From Pseudomonas sp. J452 (GTDB lineage: Bacteria; Pseudomonadota; Gammaproteobacteria; Pseudomonadales; Pseudomonadaceae), in assembly GCF_024666525.1 (NCBI RefSeq), contig NZ_CP088294.1:930001-994000 (forward strand): DNA of 64,000 bases, in the 5' to 3' direction. The translations under genes and the position numbers were made by a program. Below are positions 11,751 to 19,567 of the stretch, in pieces. Numbering within the stretch: position 1 is the first letter of the stretch; the number at the start of each line of letters is the position of its first letter. The notes beneath the pieces are model-generated. The model saw only the letters and a list, made by a program, of their open reading frames with translations, made no database searches and was not told where the DNA came from.

Positions 11751-13021
11751 TGCGTACCCGTATCTTCGGCGCCCGCGTGATCGACCCGGCCAGCGGCCTC
11801 GACCAGGCTAGCGACCTCTACCTCGACAGCGGCAAGATCGTTGCCATCGACCAGGCACCTGCCGGCTTCGTCGCCGACAAGACCATCGACGCCAGCGGCC
11901 TGATCGCCAGCCCCGGCCTGGTCGACCTGTCCGTGGCCCTGCGCGAGCCCGGCTACAGCCGCAAGGGCAACATCGCCAGCGAAACCCTGGCCGCCGCTGC
12001 CGGCGGTGTGACCAGCCTGTGCTGCCCACCGCTGACCAAGCCGGTACTGGACACCTCGGCCGTGGCCGAACTGATCCTCGACCGCGCCCAGGAAGCCGGA
12101 CACGCCAAGGTCTTCCCCATTGGCGCCCTGACCAAGGGTCTGGCCGGCGAGCAGTTGGCCGAGCTGGTGGCCCTGCGCGACGCCGGCTGCGTGGCCTTCG
12201 GCAACGGCCTGGCACCGATGGCCAACAACCGCACCCTGCGCCGCGCCCTGGAATACGCGGCGACCTTCGACCTGACCGTGGTGTTCCACGCCCAGGATGC
12301 CGACCTGGCCGAAGGCGGCCTGGCCCACGAAGGGCCAACCGCCAGCTTCCTCGGCCTGGCCGGCATCCCGGAAACCGCCGAGACCGTGGCCCTGGCCCGC
12401 GATCTGCTGCTGGTCGAGCAGAGCGGCGTGCGCGCGCACTTCAGCCAGCTCACCAGCGCCCGCGGCGCCGAGATGATCGCCGCCGCCCAGGCCCGTGGCC
12501 TGCCGGTCACCGCCGACGTGGCGATGTACCAGCTGATCCTCACCGACGAAGCACTGCAGGGCTTCTCCAGCCTCTACCACGTGCAACCGCCGCTGCGCGC
12601 CGCGCGTGACCGCGACGGCTTGCGCGAAGCCCTGAAGGCCGGGGTGATCGGCGCCATCGCCAGCCACCACCAGCCGCACGAAGCAGATGCCAAGCTGGCG
12701 CCGTTCGGCGCCACCGAGCCCGGCATCAGCAGCGTCGAGTTGTTGCTGCCGTTGGCCCTGACCCTGGTGCAGGACGGCCTGCTCGACCTGCCAACCCTGC
12801 TCGCGCGCCTGACCGCGGGCCCAGCCAAGGCCCTGCGCCTGCCCGCCGGCCGCCTGGCCGTGGGCGCTCCCGCCGACCTGCTGCTATTCGATGCCGAGGG
12901 GCAGACCCTGGCCGGCGAAACCTGGTACTCGAAGGGCGGCAACAGTCCGTTCATCGGTCACTGTCTGCCGGGCAAGGTGCGCTACACCCTGGTCGACGGG
13001 CGCATCAGCTATCAGGCCTGA
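11750..13021 (+). CDS. pyrC: PyrC', dihydroorotase-like structural subunit, probably inactive
   Basis: A 423-residue amidohydrolase-fold protein of the dihydroorotase family. The strand that in active enzymes reads DxHxHxRxPG here reads DLSVALREPG (residues 59-68), so both metal-binding histidines are replaced by Ser and Ala. This matches the pseudo-dihydroorotase of Pseudomonas, which is needed to assemble the PyrB holoenzyme; the true dihydroorotase must lie elsewhere. It is coupled to pyrB by a one-base overlap. Later parts of the fold, such as ASHHQPHEADAKLAPFGATEPGISSVELLLPL, are kept. Often annotated simply as dihydroorotase, which would be misleading. Confidence 0.93.
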   Translation: MRTRIFGARVIDPASGLDQASDLYLDSGKIVAIDQAPAGFVADKTIDASGLIASPGLVDLSVALREPGYSRKGNIASETLAAAAGGVTSLCCPPLTKPVLDTSAVAELILDRAQEAGHAKVFPIGALTKGLAGEQLAELVALRDAGCVAFGNGLAPMANNRTLRRALEYAATFDLTVVFHAQDADLAEGGLAHEGPTASFLGLAGIPETAETVALARDLLLVEQSGVRAHFSQLTSARGAEMIAAAQARGLPVTADVAMYQLILTDEALQGFSSLYHVQPPLRAARDRDGLREALKAGVIGAIASHHQPHEADAKLAPFGATEPGISSVELLLPLALTLVQDGLLDLPTLLARLTAGPAKALRLPAGRLAVGAPADLLLFDAEGQTLAGETWYSKGGNSPFIGHCLPGKVRYTLVDGRISYQA

Positions 13022-13098
13022 CGGGGCGCACCAGCATGCATGCCCCACAGCAGCCCTGGCGCAAGCCAGGCTGACTGCGGGCATTGCGCCAAAGCGCC

Positions 13099-13896
13099 TC
13101 AGAAGGGGTAATGCGCTTCCAGCCCGTAGCGCCTGTAAATGGCAAGCAGGCTGCCATCCTGCTTCATCCGCCGCAGCTCTTCGTCGTAACGCTCGGCCAG
13201 CATCTCCAACCCAGGATAGGTCGAGCCTTTTACGAAGGTGTTGAAATAAGCCTCGCTCTTGATCGGCTTGGGCAAATAGCCGATACGCTCGGCATAGCCG
13301 CCCTGGTGCGCCCCGTAGAGCGTCACCATCGCCGGTAACGGGACAATATCGATGCGACCATGCAGCAGCTTCTGCATCTGCAGGGCAGGCTGAGTCACCA
13401 GATCGGTATGCCAGATACCCGCCTCCACGGCAGTCCAGAACTCCTTGGTATAGGAGAAACCCTGAGTCGCGCCGACCCGTAGGCCTTTCAGATCAGCAAA
13501 GTGCTGGTAATCCCAGCGCCCCAGATTTTCCTTGAGCGCGAAGAAGTACCAGTTGTTATGGATATGCGCTTCCCGGGCATAGAGCAGATAGGGCGTGCGC
13601 TCATCCTTGAAGGAATAGGTGAACACCATGTCGTACACCTTGCCTTGCCGCCAGTTGTTCTCCAGGCGAGCGGCGGATGACTCCAGCACAATTCGATAAT
13701 CCACACCGAGGCGAGTCAGGATATGCGCGAGCACATCGACATCGAGCCCCTTGATTACCCCGTCGCGCGGATCGACATAACGCACTGGCTCCTCAGGAAT
13801 ACCGCCAACCACCAGCTCCCGGGCCTGCGCCGACACCATGCCCAGCCATAGCGACAGTGCATAGAGCAACATGCGGGCAAGCGTAGATAGGCGCAT
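13099..13896 (-). CDS. Periplasmic amino-acid-type substrate-binding protein (SBP_bac_3)
   Basis: A 265-residue secreted protein with a signal peptide (about residues 1-26, ending SAQA) followed by a family 3 solute-binding fold: ELVVGGIPEEPVRYVD at the start, IKGLDVDVLAHILTRLGVDYRIV around 48-70 and ADLKGLRVGATQGFSYTKEFW around 133-153. No permease or ATPase gene is adjacent, so it is either an orphan binding protein or an enzyme-free sensor type found in many copies in Pseudomonas. It faces pyrC' tail to tail; the 77-base gap holds an imperfect hairpin but no U-tract. GGGAGG precedes the ATG at good spacing. The ligand cannot be told. Confidence 0.85.
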   Translation of the reverse strand: MRLSTLARMLLYALSLWLGMVSAQARELVVGGIPEEPVRYVDPRDGVIKGLDVDVLAHILTRLGVDYRIVLESSAARLENNWRQGKVYDMVFTYSFKDERTPYLLYAREAHIHNNWYFFALKENLGRWDYQHFADLKGLRVGATQGFSYTKEFWTAVEAGIWHTDLVTQPALQMQKLLHGRIDIVPLPAMVTLYGAHQGGYAERIGYLPKPIKSEAYFNTFVKGSTYPGLEMLAERYDEELRRMKQDGSLLAIYRRYGLEAHYPF

Positions 13897-14089
13897 ACAT
13901 TTCCTCCCAAGCGCCGGCGCGGCTGGACGCGCATGACGGTATCCGCCAGCCCCGCCGGCAACCCGGAAAATCAGCGGGATCCTTCTGTCACCTTAGCATT
14001 CCGCGCATGGGATACGTGGCAATGGCCGCCTGCGCTGAGAAGCCAGGCGCAGCGGAGGGCACAGCCCACCAGTGCCTGAGCGCCACCTG

Positions 14090-14503
14090 TCAGGGCGCCG
14101 AGCGGGCGGCCATGGCGTTGCGCAGAGAAACCTGCTCATTGAGCGTCCAGAAGTCGTACAGCACACCCAGACCGAGGAAGCCAAAGGTCAGCAGGTAGAG
14201 GATGCCGCTGATCCACTTGCCCTGGTACATGCGGTGCACACCGAAGAAACCGAGGAAAGTCAGCAGAATCCAGGCCACGTTGTAGTCGGTATCACCGGCG
14301 TTGAAGCGCAGGTCAGCCTCGCGATCCATGCTGGGGATGAGGAACAGGTCGATGATCCAGCCAATGAACAGCAGGCCCAAAGTCAGGAACCAGATGGTTC
14401 CGGTGACCGGTTTGCCGTAGTAGAACCGATGCGCGCCGAGGAAGCCGAAGATCCACAGCAGATAGCCGATGACCTTGCTGTGAGTGTCCTGTCTTAGATC
14501 CAT
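14090..14503 (-). CDS. TM2-domain membrane protein
   Basis: A 137-residue polytopic membrane protein with TM2-type pairs of helices. GYLLWIFGFLGAHRFYYGKPVTGTIWFL (about residues 13-40) and ILLTFLGFFGVHRMYQGKWISGILYLL (about 79-105) are two copies of the same helix-GxHRxYxGK-helix pattern, so the protein is an internal duplication. The function of TM2 proteins in bacteria is unknown. AAAAGGAG lies just before the ATG. It is on the same strand as pilU-pilT, but the terminator after pilU suggests independent expression. Confidence 0.88.
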   Translation of the reverse strand: MDLRQDTHSKVIGYLLWIFGFLGAHRFYYGKPVTGTIWFLTLGLLFIGWIIDLFLIPSMDREADLRFNAGDTDYNVAWILLTFLGFFGVHRMYQGKWISGILYLLTFGFLGLGVLYDFWTLNEQVSLRNAMAARSAP

Positions 14504-14565
14504 GCCTAACTCCTTTTATGATCCGGATGATTGAGACCGACCAACCGCCCAGAGGTTTCGCGACA

Positions 14566-14592
14566 ATAAAAAGCCCGCTTGCGCGGGCCTTG
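14566..14592 (-). terminator. Rho-independent terminator after pilU
   Basis: Read on the minus strand: the hairpin AAGGCCCGC-GCAA-GCGGGCTT is followed directly by TTTATT. It lies 14 bases after the pilU stop codon and should end the pilT-pilU transcript. Confidence 0.85.
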
Positions 14593-14605
14593 GCAACGGC
14601 GTCGG

Positions 14606-15751
14606 TCAACGGAAGCGCCGCCCCGGATCTTCCTCACTGACCTCCAGCGACAGCCCCTGGCTCATGCTGGTCAGGTGGTCGCCGTCGGTTTCCGAACCGA
14701 GTTTGATCATCAGGCGCAGGTCGTTGGCCGAGTCGGCGTAGAGCAGCGCATCTTCGTAGGTGATCTCGCCCTGGGTGTAGAGGTTGTACAGGGCCTGGTC
14801 GAAGGTCTGCATGCCCAGCTCGGTGGAGCGCTTCATCAGTGCCTTGAGCTCATGCACCTCGCCCTTGCGGATCAGGTCGGCGGCCAGCGGGGTATTGATC
14901 AGTACCTCGATCACCGCGCGGCGGCCCTTGCCATCCGGGGTCGGCACCAGTTGCTGGGCGACGATGGCCTTGAGGTTCAGCGACAGGTCCATCCACACCT
15001 GATTCTGCCGGTCAGCCGGGAAGAAGTTGATGATCCGGTCCAGCGCCTGGTTGGCGTTGTTGGCGTGCAGGGTAGCCAGGCACAGGTGGCCGGTTTCGGC
15101 GAAAGCCACGGCGTGGTCCATGGTCTCGCGGGTACGCACCTCACCAATCAGGATCACGTCCGGCGCCTGGCGCAGGGTGTTCTTCAGCGCCACCTCGAAG
15201 GACTCGGTATCGATGCCCACTTCGCGCTGGGTGACGATGCAGCTCTGGTGCTGGTGAATGTATTCGATCGGGTCTTCGATGGATATGATGTGGCCGCTGC
15301 TGTTCTTGTTGCGGTAGCCGATCATCGCCGCCAGCGAGGTGGACTTGCCGGTACCGGTGGCACCGACGAACAGCACCAGGCCGCGCTTGGTCAGTGCCAG
15401 CTTCTTCAGCACTTCCGGCAGTTTGAGGTCATCCAGGGTCGGGATGTTGGTCTCGATACGGCGCAGCACCATGCCGGCCAGGTTGCGCTGGTAGAAGGCG
15501 CTGACGCGGAAGCGACCGACGCCGCGGGCGCTGATGGCGAAGTTGCACTCGTGGTTCTCGGCGAAGTCACGGCGCTGCTGCTCGTTCATCACCGAGTGCA
15601 CGGTTTCCCGCGTCTGTTCCGGCGACATCGGGTTCTTGGTCACCGGCATGATCTTGCCGTTGACCTTCATCGACGGCGGTACACCGGCGGTAATGAACAG
15701 GTCGGAACCACCTTTTTCCACCATCAAACGCAGCAGCTTTTCGAATTCCAT
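14606..15751 (-). CDS. pilU: PilU, type IV pilus retraction ATPase paralogue
   Basis: A 381-residue hexameric AAA+-like secretion ATPase. Walker A is GATGTGKST (residues 130-138), the Walker B region has VILIGEVRTRETM (about 199-211), and the His box is GHLCLATLHANNANQAL (about 220-236). PilU works with PilT in pilus retraction and supports force generation and twitching. It lies 72 bases downstream of pilT on the same strand. Length matches the P. aeruginosa protein (382). Confidence 0.97.
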   Translation of the reverse strand: MEFEKLLRLMVEKGGSDLFITAGVPPSMKVNGKIMPVTKNPMSPEQTRETVHSVMNEQQRRDFAENHECNFAISARGVGRFRVSAFYQRNLAGMVLRRIETNIPTLDDLKLPEVLKKLALTKRGLVLFVGATGTGKSTSLAAMIGYRNKNSSGHIISIEDPIEYIHQHQSCIVTQREVGIDTESFEVALKNTLRQAPDVILIGEVRTRETMDHAVAFAETGHLCLATLHANNANQALDRIINFFPADRQNQVWMDLSLNLKAIVAQQLVPTPDGKGRRAVIEVLINTPLAADLIRKGEVHELKALMKRSTELGMQTFDQALYNLYTQGEITYEDALLYADSANDLRLMIKLGSETDGDHLTSMSQGLSLEVSEEDPGRRFR

Positions 15752-15823
15752 CGTTCTCGCCCGTGTGTCCTGTGCGCTGCTGGCGGAGGGCCGGCAGCAG
15801 CCTGTTGCCGATGATCCAGAAGC

Positions 15824-16858
15824 TTAGAAGTTTTCCGGCGACTTGGCCTTCTCGCGAGCCGCCTCGCGGCTGACCAGGCCCTTGGCCACCAGCCCCTTGA
15901 GGCACATGTCGAGGGTCTGCATGCCCAGCGAGGCACCGGTCTGGATCGACGAATACATCTGCGCCACCTTGTCCTCGCGGATCAGGTTACGGATCGCCGG
16001 GGTACCGATCATGATCTCGTGGGCCGCCACGCGACCGCCGCCGATCTTCTTCAGCAGGGTCTGCGAGATCACCGACTGCAGCGATTCGGAGAGCATGGAG
16101 CGAACCATGGACTTTTCTTCGGCGGGGAATACGTCGACCACGCGGTCGATGGTCTTGGCCGCCGAGGTGGTGTGCAGGGTGCCGAATACCAGGTGGCCGG
16201 TTTCCGCGGCGGTCAGCGCCAGGCGGATGGTCTCCAGGTCACGCATCTCGCCGACCAGGATGATGTCCGGGTCTTCACGCAGGGCCGAGCGCAGGGCTTC
16301 GGAGAAGCCGTGGGTGTCGCGGTGCACTTCACGCTGGTTGACCAGGCACTTCTTCGACTCGTGCACAAATTCGATCGGGTCTTCGATGGTCAGAATGTGG
16401 TGGTACTTGTTGCTGTTGAGGTGGTCGATCATCGCCGCCAGGGTGGTCGACTTGCCCGAACCGGTCGGCCCGGTGACCAGGACCAGGCCGCGCGGGACGT
16501 CGGTGATCTTCTTGAACACCTCGCCCATGCCGAGGTCTTCCATGGTCAGCACTTTCGACGGAATGGTCCGGAATACCGCACCGGCACCGCGGTTCTGGTT
16601 GAAGGCGTTGACCCGGAAACGCGCTACGCCCGGCACTTCGAAGGAGAAGTCGGTCTCGAGGAATTCCTCGTAATCCTTGCGCTGCTTGTCGTTCATGATG
16701 TCGTAGATCAGCGCATGGACCTGTTTGTGGTCCAGTGCCGGCAGGTTGATCCGCCGTACGTCGCCGTCGACCCGAATCATCGGCGGCAGTCCCGCCGAGA
16801 GGTGCAGGTCCGACGCGCCTTGTTTGGCACTGAAGGCCAACAGCTCGGTAATATCCAT
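15824..16858 (-). CDS. pilT: PilT, type IV pilus retraction ATPase
   Basis: A 344-residue retraction motor, exactly the P. aeruginosa length when started at MDITELL (16858). Walker A is GPTGSGKST (residues 130-138), the Asp box lies around 157-180, Walker B is IILVGEMRDLETI (about 199-211), with the catalytic Glu at 204, and the His box GHLVFGTLHTTSAAKTI is at 221-237. The C-terminal AIRNLIREDK motif (about 288-297) is needed for retraction in studied PilT proteins. It is divergent from yggS, with only 72 bases between the two starts. Confidence 0.98.
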   Translation of the reverse strand: MDITELLAFSAKQGASDLHLSAGLPPMIRVDGDVRRINLPALDHKQVHALIYDIMNDKQRKDYEEFLETDFSFEVPGVARFRVNAFNQNRGAGAVFRTIPSKVLTMEDLGMGEVFKKITDVPRGLVLVTGPTGSGKSTTLAAMIDHLNSNKYHHILTIEDPIEFVHESKKCLVNQREVHRDTHGFSEALRSALREDPDIILVGEMRDLETIRLALTAAETGHLVFGTLHTTSAAKTIDRVVDVFPAEEKSMVRSMLSESLQSVISQTLLKKIGGGRVAAHEIMIGTPAIRNLIREDKVAQMYSSIQTGASLGMQTLDMCLKGLVAKGLVSREAAREKAKSPENF

Positions 16859-16930
16859 GGGACTCCCCAATCACATGCAAGCAGGTAGAATGCCGCAAAC
16901 CCATGATGGGCGGGCTATAGAGCGCGAGTA

Positions 16931-17623
16931 ATGTCCACGATAGCAGAGAATATTGCAAAGGTTCGCGCGCGTATCCGTGAGGCGGCGCAAGCCTCGCAGC
17001 GTGATTCGGCAGCTATCGGCCTGCTCGCGGTGAGCAAGACCAAGCCGGCGCAGGCCGTGCGCGAGGCGCATGCGGCCGGCCTCCGTGATTTTGGCGAGAA
17101 CTACCTGCAGGAAGCCCTGGGCAAGCAGCAGGAGTTGGCCGATCTGGACTTGATCTGGCACTTCATCGGCCCCATTCAATCGAACAAGACCAAGCAGATC
17201 GCCGAGCACTTCCAGTGGGTGCACTCGGTGGATCGCCTGAAGATCGCCCAGCGCTTGTCCGAGCAGCGCCCGGCACACCTGCCACCGCTGAATATCTGCC
17301 TGCAGGTGAATGTCAGCGGCGAGGCCAGTAAATCCGGCTGTACCCCTGACGAACTGCCGGCACTGGCACAGGCGGTTACACAACTGCCGCAGCTGAGATT
17401 GCGCGGATTGATGACAATCCCCGAACCGACCGATGATGCTGGCGAACAACACCGCGCCTTTGCCCGCCTCCGCGAGCTGCGCGACGACCTGAACTTGGGC
17501 CTCGACAGCCTGTCGATGGGCATGAGTCACGACCTGGAAGCCGCCATCGCCGAAGGTGCCACCTGGGTACGGATCGGTACCGCCCTGTTTGGCGCCCGCG
17601 ACTACGGCCAAACGCAGAATTGA
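16931..17623 (+). CDS. yggS: YggS / PLPBP, pyridoxal phosphate homeostasis protein
   Basis: A 230-residue PLP-binding alanine-racemase-fold protein without known catalysis, involved in vitamin B6 and amino-acid homeostasis. The PLP lysine lies in LLAVSKTKPAQAVREA (Lys near residue 36-38), followed by FGENYLQEALGKQ (about 55-67), WHFIGPIQSNK (about 76-86) and the phosphate-binding end SMGMSHDLEAAIAEGATWVRIGTALFG (about 195-221). Upstream of proC, as in many gamma-proteobacteria. Confidence 0.96.
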   Translation: MSTIAENIAKVRARIREAAQASQRDSAAIGLLAVSKTKPAQAVREAHAAGLRDFGENYLQEALGKQQELADLDLIWHFIGPIQSNKTKQIAEHFQWVHSVDRLKIAQRLSEQRPAHLPPLNICLQVNVSGEASKSGCTPDELPALAQAVTQLPQLRLRGLMTIPEPTDDAGEQHRAFARLRELRDDLNLGLDSLSMGMSHDLEAAIAEGATWVRIGTALFGARDYGQTQN

Positions 17624-17642
17624 TGTGAAGGAAACCCGCTAA

Positions 17643-18461
17643 ATGAATCACCCACGAATTGCCTTTATTGGCGCCGGCAACATGGCCGCCAGTCTGATCG
17701 GCGGCCTGCTCGCCCAGGGCACCCCGGCCAGCCAGATCCGCGCCAGCGACCCGGGCGCCGAGCAACGGGCCAAGGTCGCCGCCGAGTACGGCATCGAGCT
17801 GTTCGAAAGCAATGCCGACGCCATCGCCGGCGCCGATGTGGTGGTCCTGGCGACCAAACCGCAGGTGCTCAAGGGCGTATGCCAGACTCTGGCGCCGAAC
17901 CTGGCTGATGGCCAGTTGATCGTATCCATCGCCGCCGGTATCGGTTGCGCCAGCCTGGCCAACTGGCTGGGTCCGCGGCCGATCGTGCGCTGCATGCCGA
18001 ATACTCCCGCACTGCTGCGCCAGGGCGTCAGCGGCCTGTACGCCAACGCCGAGGTCTCCACCGCACAGCGCCAGCTGGCCGAGCAACTGCTCAGCGCCGT
18101 GGGCCTGGCCCTGTGGCTCGACGAGGAACAGCAGATCGACGCGGTCACCGCCGTCTCCGGCAGTGGCCCAGCTTATTTCTTCCTGCTGATCGAGGCGATG
18201 ACCGCCGCTGGCGAGCAACTCGGCCTGCCCCGCTCCATCGCCGCCCAGCTGACCGTGCAGACCGCCCTCGGCGCCGCGCGCATGGCTAGCGAGAGCGATG
18301 TGGAGGCTGCCGAACTACGCCGCCGGGTCACTTCACCCAACGGCACTACCGAAGCAGCGATCAAGACCTTCCAGGCTGGTGGTTTCGAAGCTCTGGTACT
18401 GCAGGCCCTGGATGCCGCCGCCACGCGTTCGGCCGAACTCGCCACGCAACTGGGTCAATAA
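17643..18461 (+). CDS. proC: Pyrroline-5-carboxylate reductase
   Basis: A 272-residue NAD(P)H-dependent reductase making proline from 1-pyrroline-5-carboxylate. The Rossmann nucleotide-binding motif is IAFIGAGNMAASLIGGLL (residues 5-22); the catalytic C-terminal signature is AVTAVSGSGPAYFFLLIEAM (about 165-184) and LRRRVTSPNGTTEAAIKTF (about 223-241). Nineteen bases separate it from yggS, with AAGGAAAC as ribosome site, so the yggS-proC-yggT-yggU cluster is probably one operon. Confidence 0.97.
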   Translation: MNHPRIAFIGAGNMAASLIGGLLAQGTPASQIRASDPGAEQRAKVAAEYGIELFESNADAIAGADVVVLATKPQVLKGVCQTLAPNLADGQLIVSIAAGIGCASLANWLGPRPIVRCMPNTPALLRQGVSGLYANAEVSTAQRQLAEQLLSAVGLALWLDEEQQIDAVTAVSGSGPAYFFLLIEAMTAAGEQLGLPRSIAAQLTVQTALGAARMASESDVEAAELRRRVTSPNGTTEAAIKTFQAGGFEALVLQALDAAATRSAELATQLGQ

Positions 18462-18500
18462 AAACAGCTCAATAAACAGCTGGATCAATAAGGAGCCTGC

Positions 18501-19094
18501 ATGTACGGATTCACGGAAGCCCTCAGATATATCATCCAGACCCTCGGCAGCCTGTACCTGCTGATCGTGCTACTGCGCTTCATCCTGCAACTGGTGCGCG
18601 CCGACTTCTACAATCCGCTCAGCCAATTCGCCCTTAAAGCCACCCAGCCGCTGCTCAAGCCGCTACGGCGGATCATTCCAGGCCTGGGTGGCCTGGATCT
18701 GGCCTCTCTGGTGCTGGCGCTGCTGGTGCAACTGCTGCTGATGGTGGTGATTATCCTCATCTACGGGGCCAATCCACTCGCCTATGGCCTGCAGCTGCTG
18801 GTGTGGACGGTGATCGCAGTGACTTCGCTGTTCCTGAAGATCTTCTTCTTCGCCATGATCATCAGCGTGATCCTCTCCTGGGTCGCCCCCGGCAGCTACA
18901 ACCCAGGCGCACAGCTGGTCAACCAGATCTGCGAGCCGCTGCTGGCGCCGTTCCGCAAGCTGATCCCGAACCTGGGCGGTCTGGATATCTCGCCAATCTT
19001 CGCCTTCATCGCACTGAACCTGCTGGACCGTTTCGTGATCGGCAACCTCGCCGTCATGAGCGACATGCCGACCATTCTCCGCACGTTCATGTAA
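18501..19094 (+). CDS. yggT: YggT-family integral membrane protein
   Basis: A 197-residue protein with two YGGT domains, each a pair of membrane helices with a basic/Pro loop: YLLIVLLRFILQLVRADFYNP...PLLKPLRRIIPGLGG (about residues 18-56) and FFFAMIISVILSWVAPGSYNP...PLLAPFRKLIPNLGG (about 115-156). The family has been linked to osmotic stress and cell-shape effects, but no defined activity. The stop is immediately followed by the yggU ATG (TAAATG). Confidence 0.94.
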   Translation: MYGFTEALRYIIQTLGSLYLLIVLLRFILQLVRADFYNPLSQFALKATQPLLKPLRRIIPGLGGLDLASLVLALLVQLLLMVVIILIYGANPLAYGLQLLVWTVIAVTSLFLKIFFFAMIISVILSWVAPGSYNPGAQLVNQICEPLLAPFRKLIPNLGGLDISPIFAFIALNLLDRFVIGNLAVMSDMPTILRTFM

Positions 19095-19391
19095 ATGACC
19101 TGGTTCCGCTGGGACGGCGACGACCTGCTGCTCGACTGCCATCTGCAGCCCAAGGCCAGCAAGGACGAATTCGCCGGCCTGCATGGTGAGCGGTTGAAAA
19201 TCCGCCTCACCGCGCCACCGATGGAAGGCAAGGCCAATGCCCAGCTGCTGACCTTTCTCGGCAAGGCCTTCGGCGTGGCCAAGAGTCAGGTCAGCCTGGA
19301 AAGCGGGGAGTTGAACCGGCAGAAGCGCGTACGCATTCGTGCCCCGCAGCGCCTGCCCGAGCTGCCCGGACTGACCGCTCGGTCGCCTTGA
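19095..19391 (+). CDS. yggU: YggU, DUF167 family small protein
   Basis: A 98-residue protein of the DUF167/YggU family, identified by the conserved core HLQPKASKDEFAG (about residues 16-28), LKIRLTAPPMEGKANAQLLTFLGKAFGVAKSQVSLESGE (about 34-72). Small basic fold of unknown role. It begins directly after the yggT stop and is the last gene of the proC cluster. A 176-base stretch follows before the next start. Confidence 0.94.
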   Translation: MTWFRWDGDDLLLDCHLQPKASKDEFAGLHGERLKIRLTAPPMEGKANAQLLTFLGKAFGVAKSQVSLESGELNRQKRVRIRAPQRLPELPGLTARSP

Positions 19392-19567
19392 GCAACCACC
19401 AGGCCGAAGTTGTGCAGCAGAGCAATTGACGGCGCCCAACCGCTCCGCATAATGCAGCTATCTCCGGCAAAGCCTCAGGCGTTGTGGCGGAGCAGCTCTT
19501 TATCGCACTGTTGCCCTATCGAACCGCCCGACCACCGCAGGATGCGCTACCCGAGAGGAGTTACCGG

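Noticed and set aside
13022..13098. Hairpin between pyrC' and the convergent binding-protein gene as a terminator
   Set aside because: The stem has a bulge and there is no U-tract on either strand, so it was not listed as a terminator.
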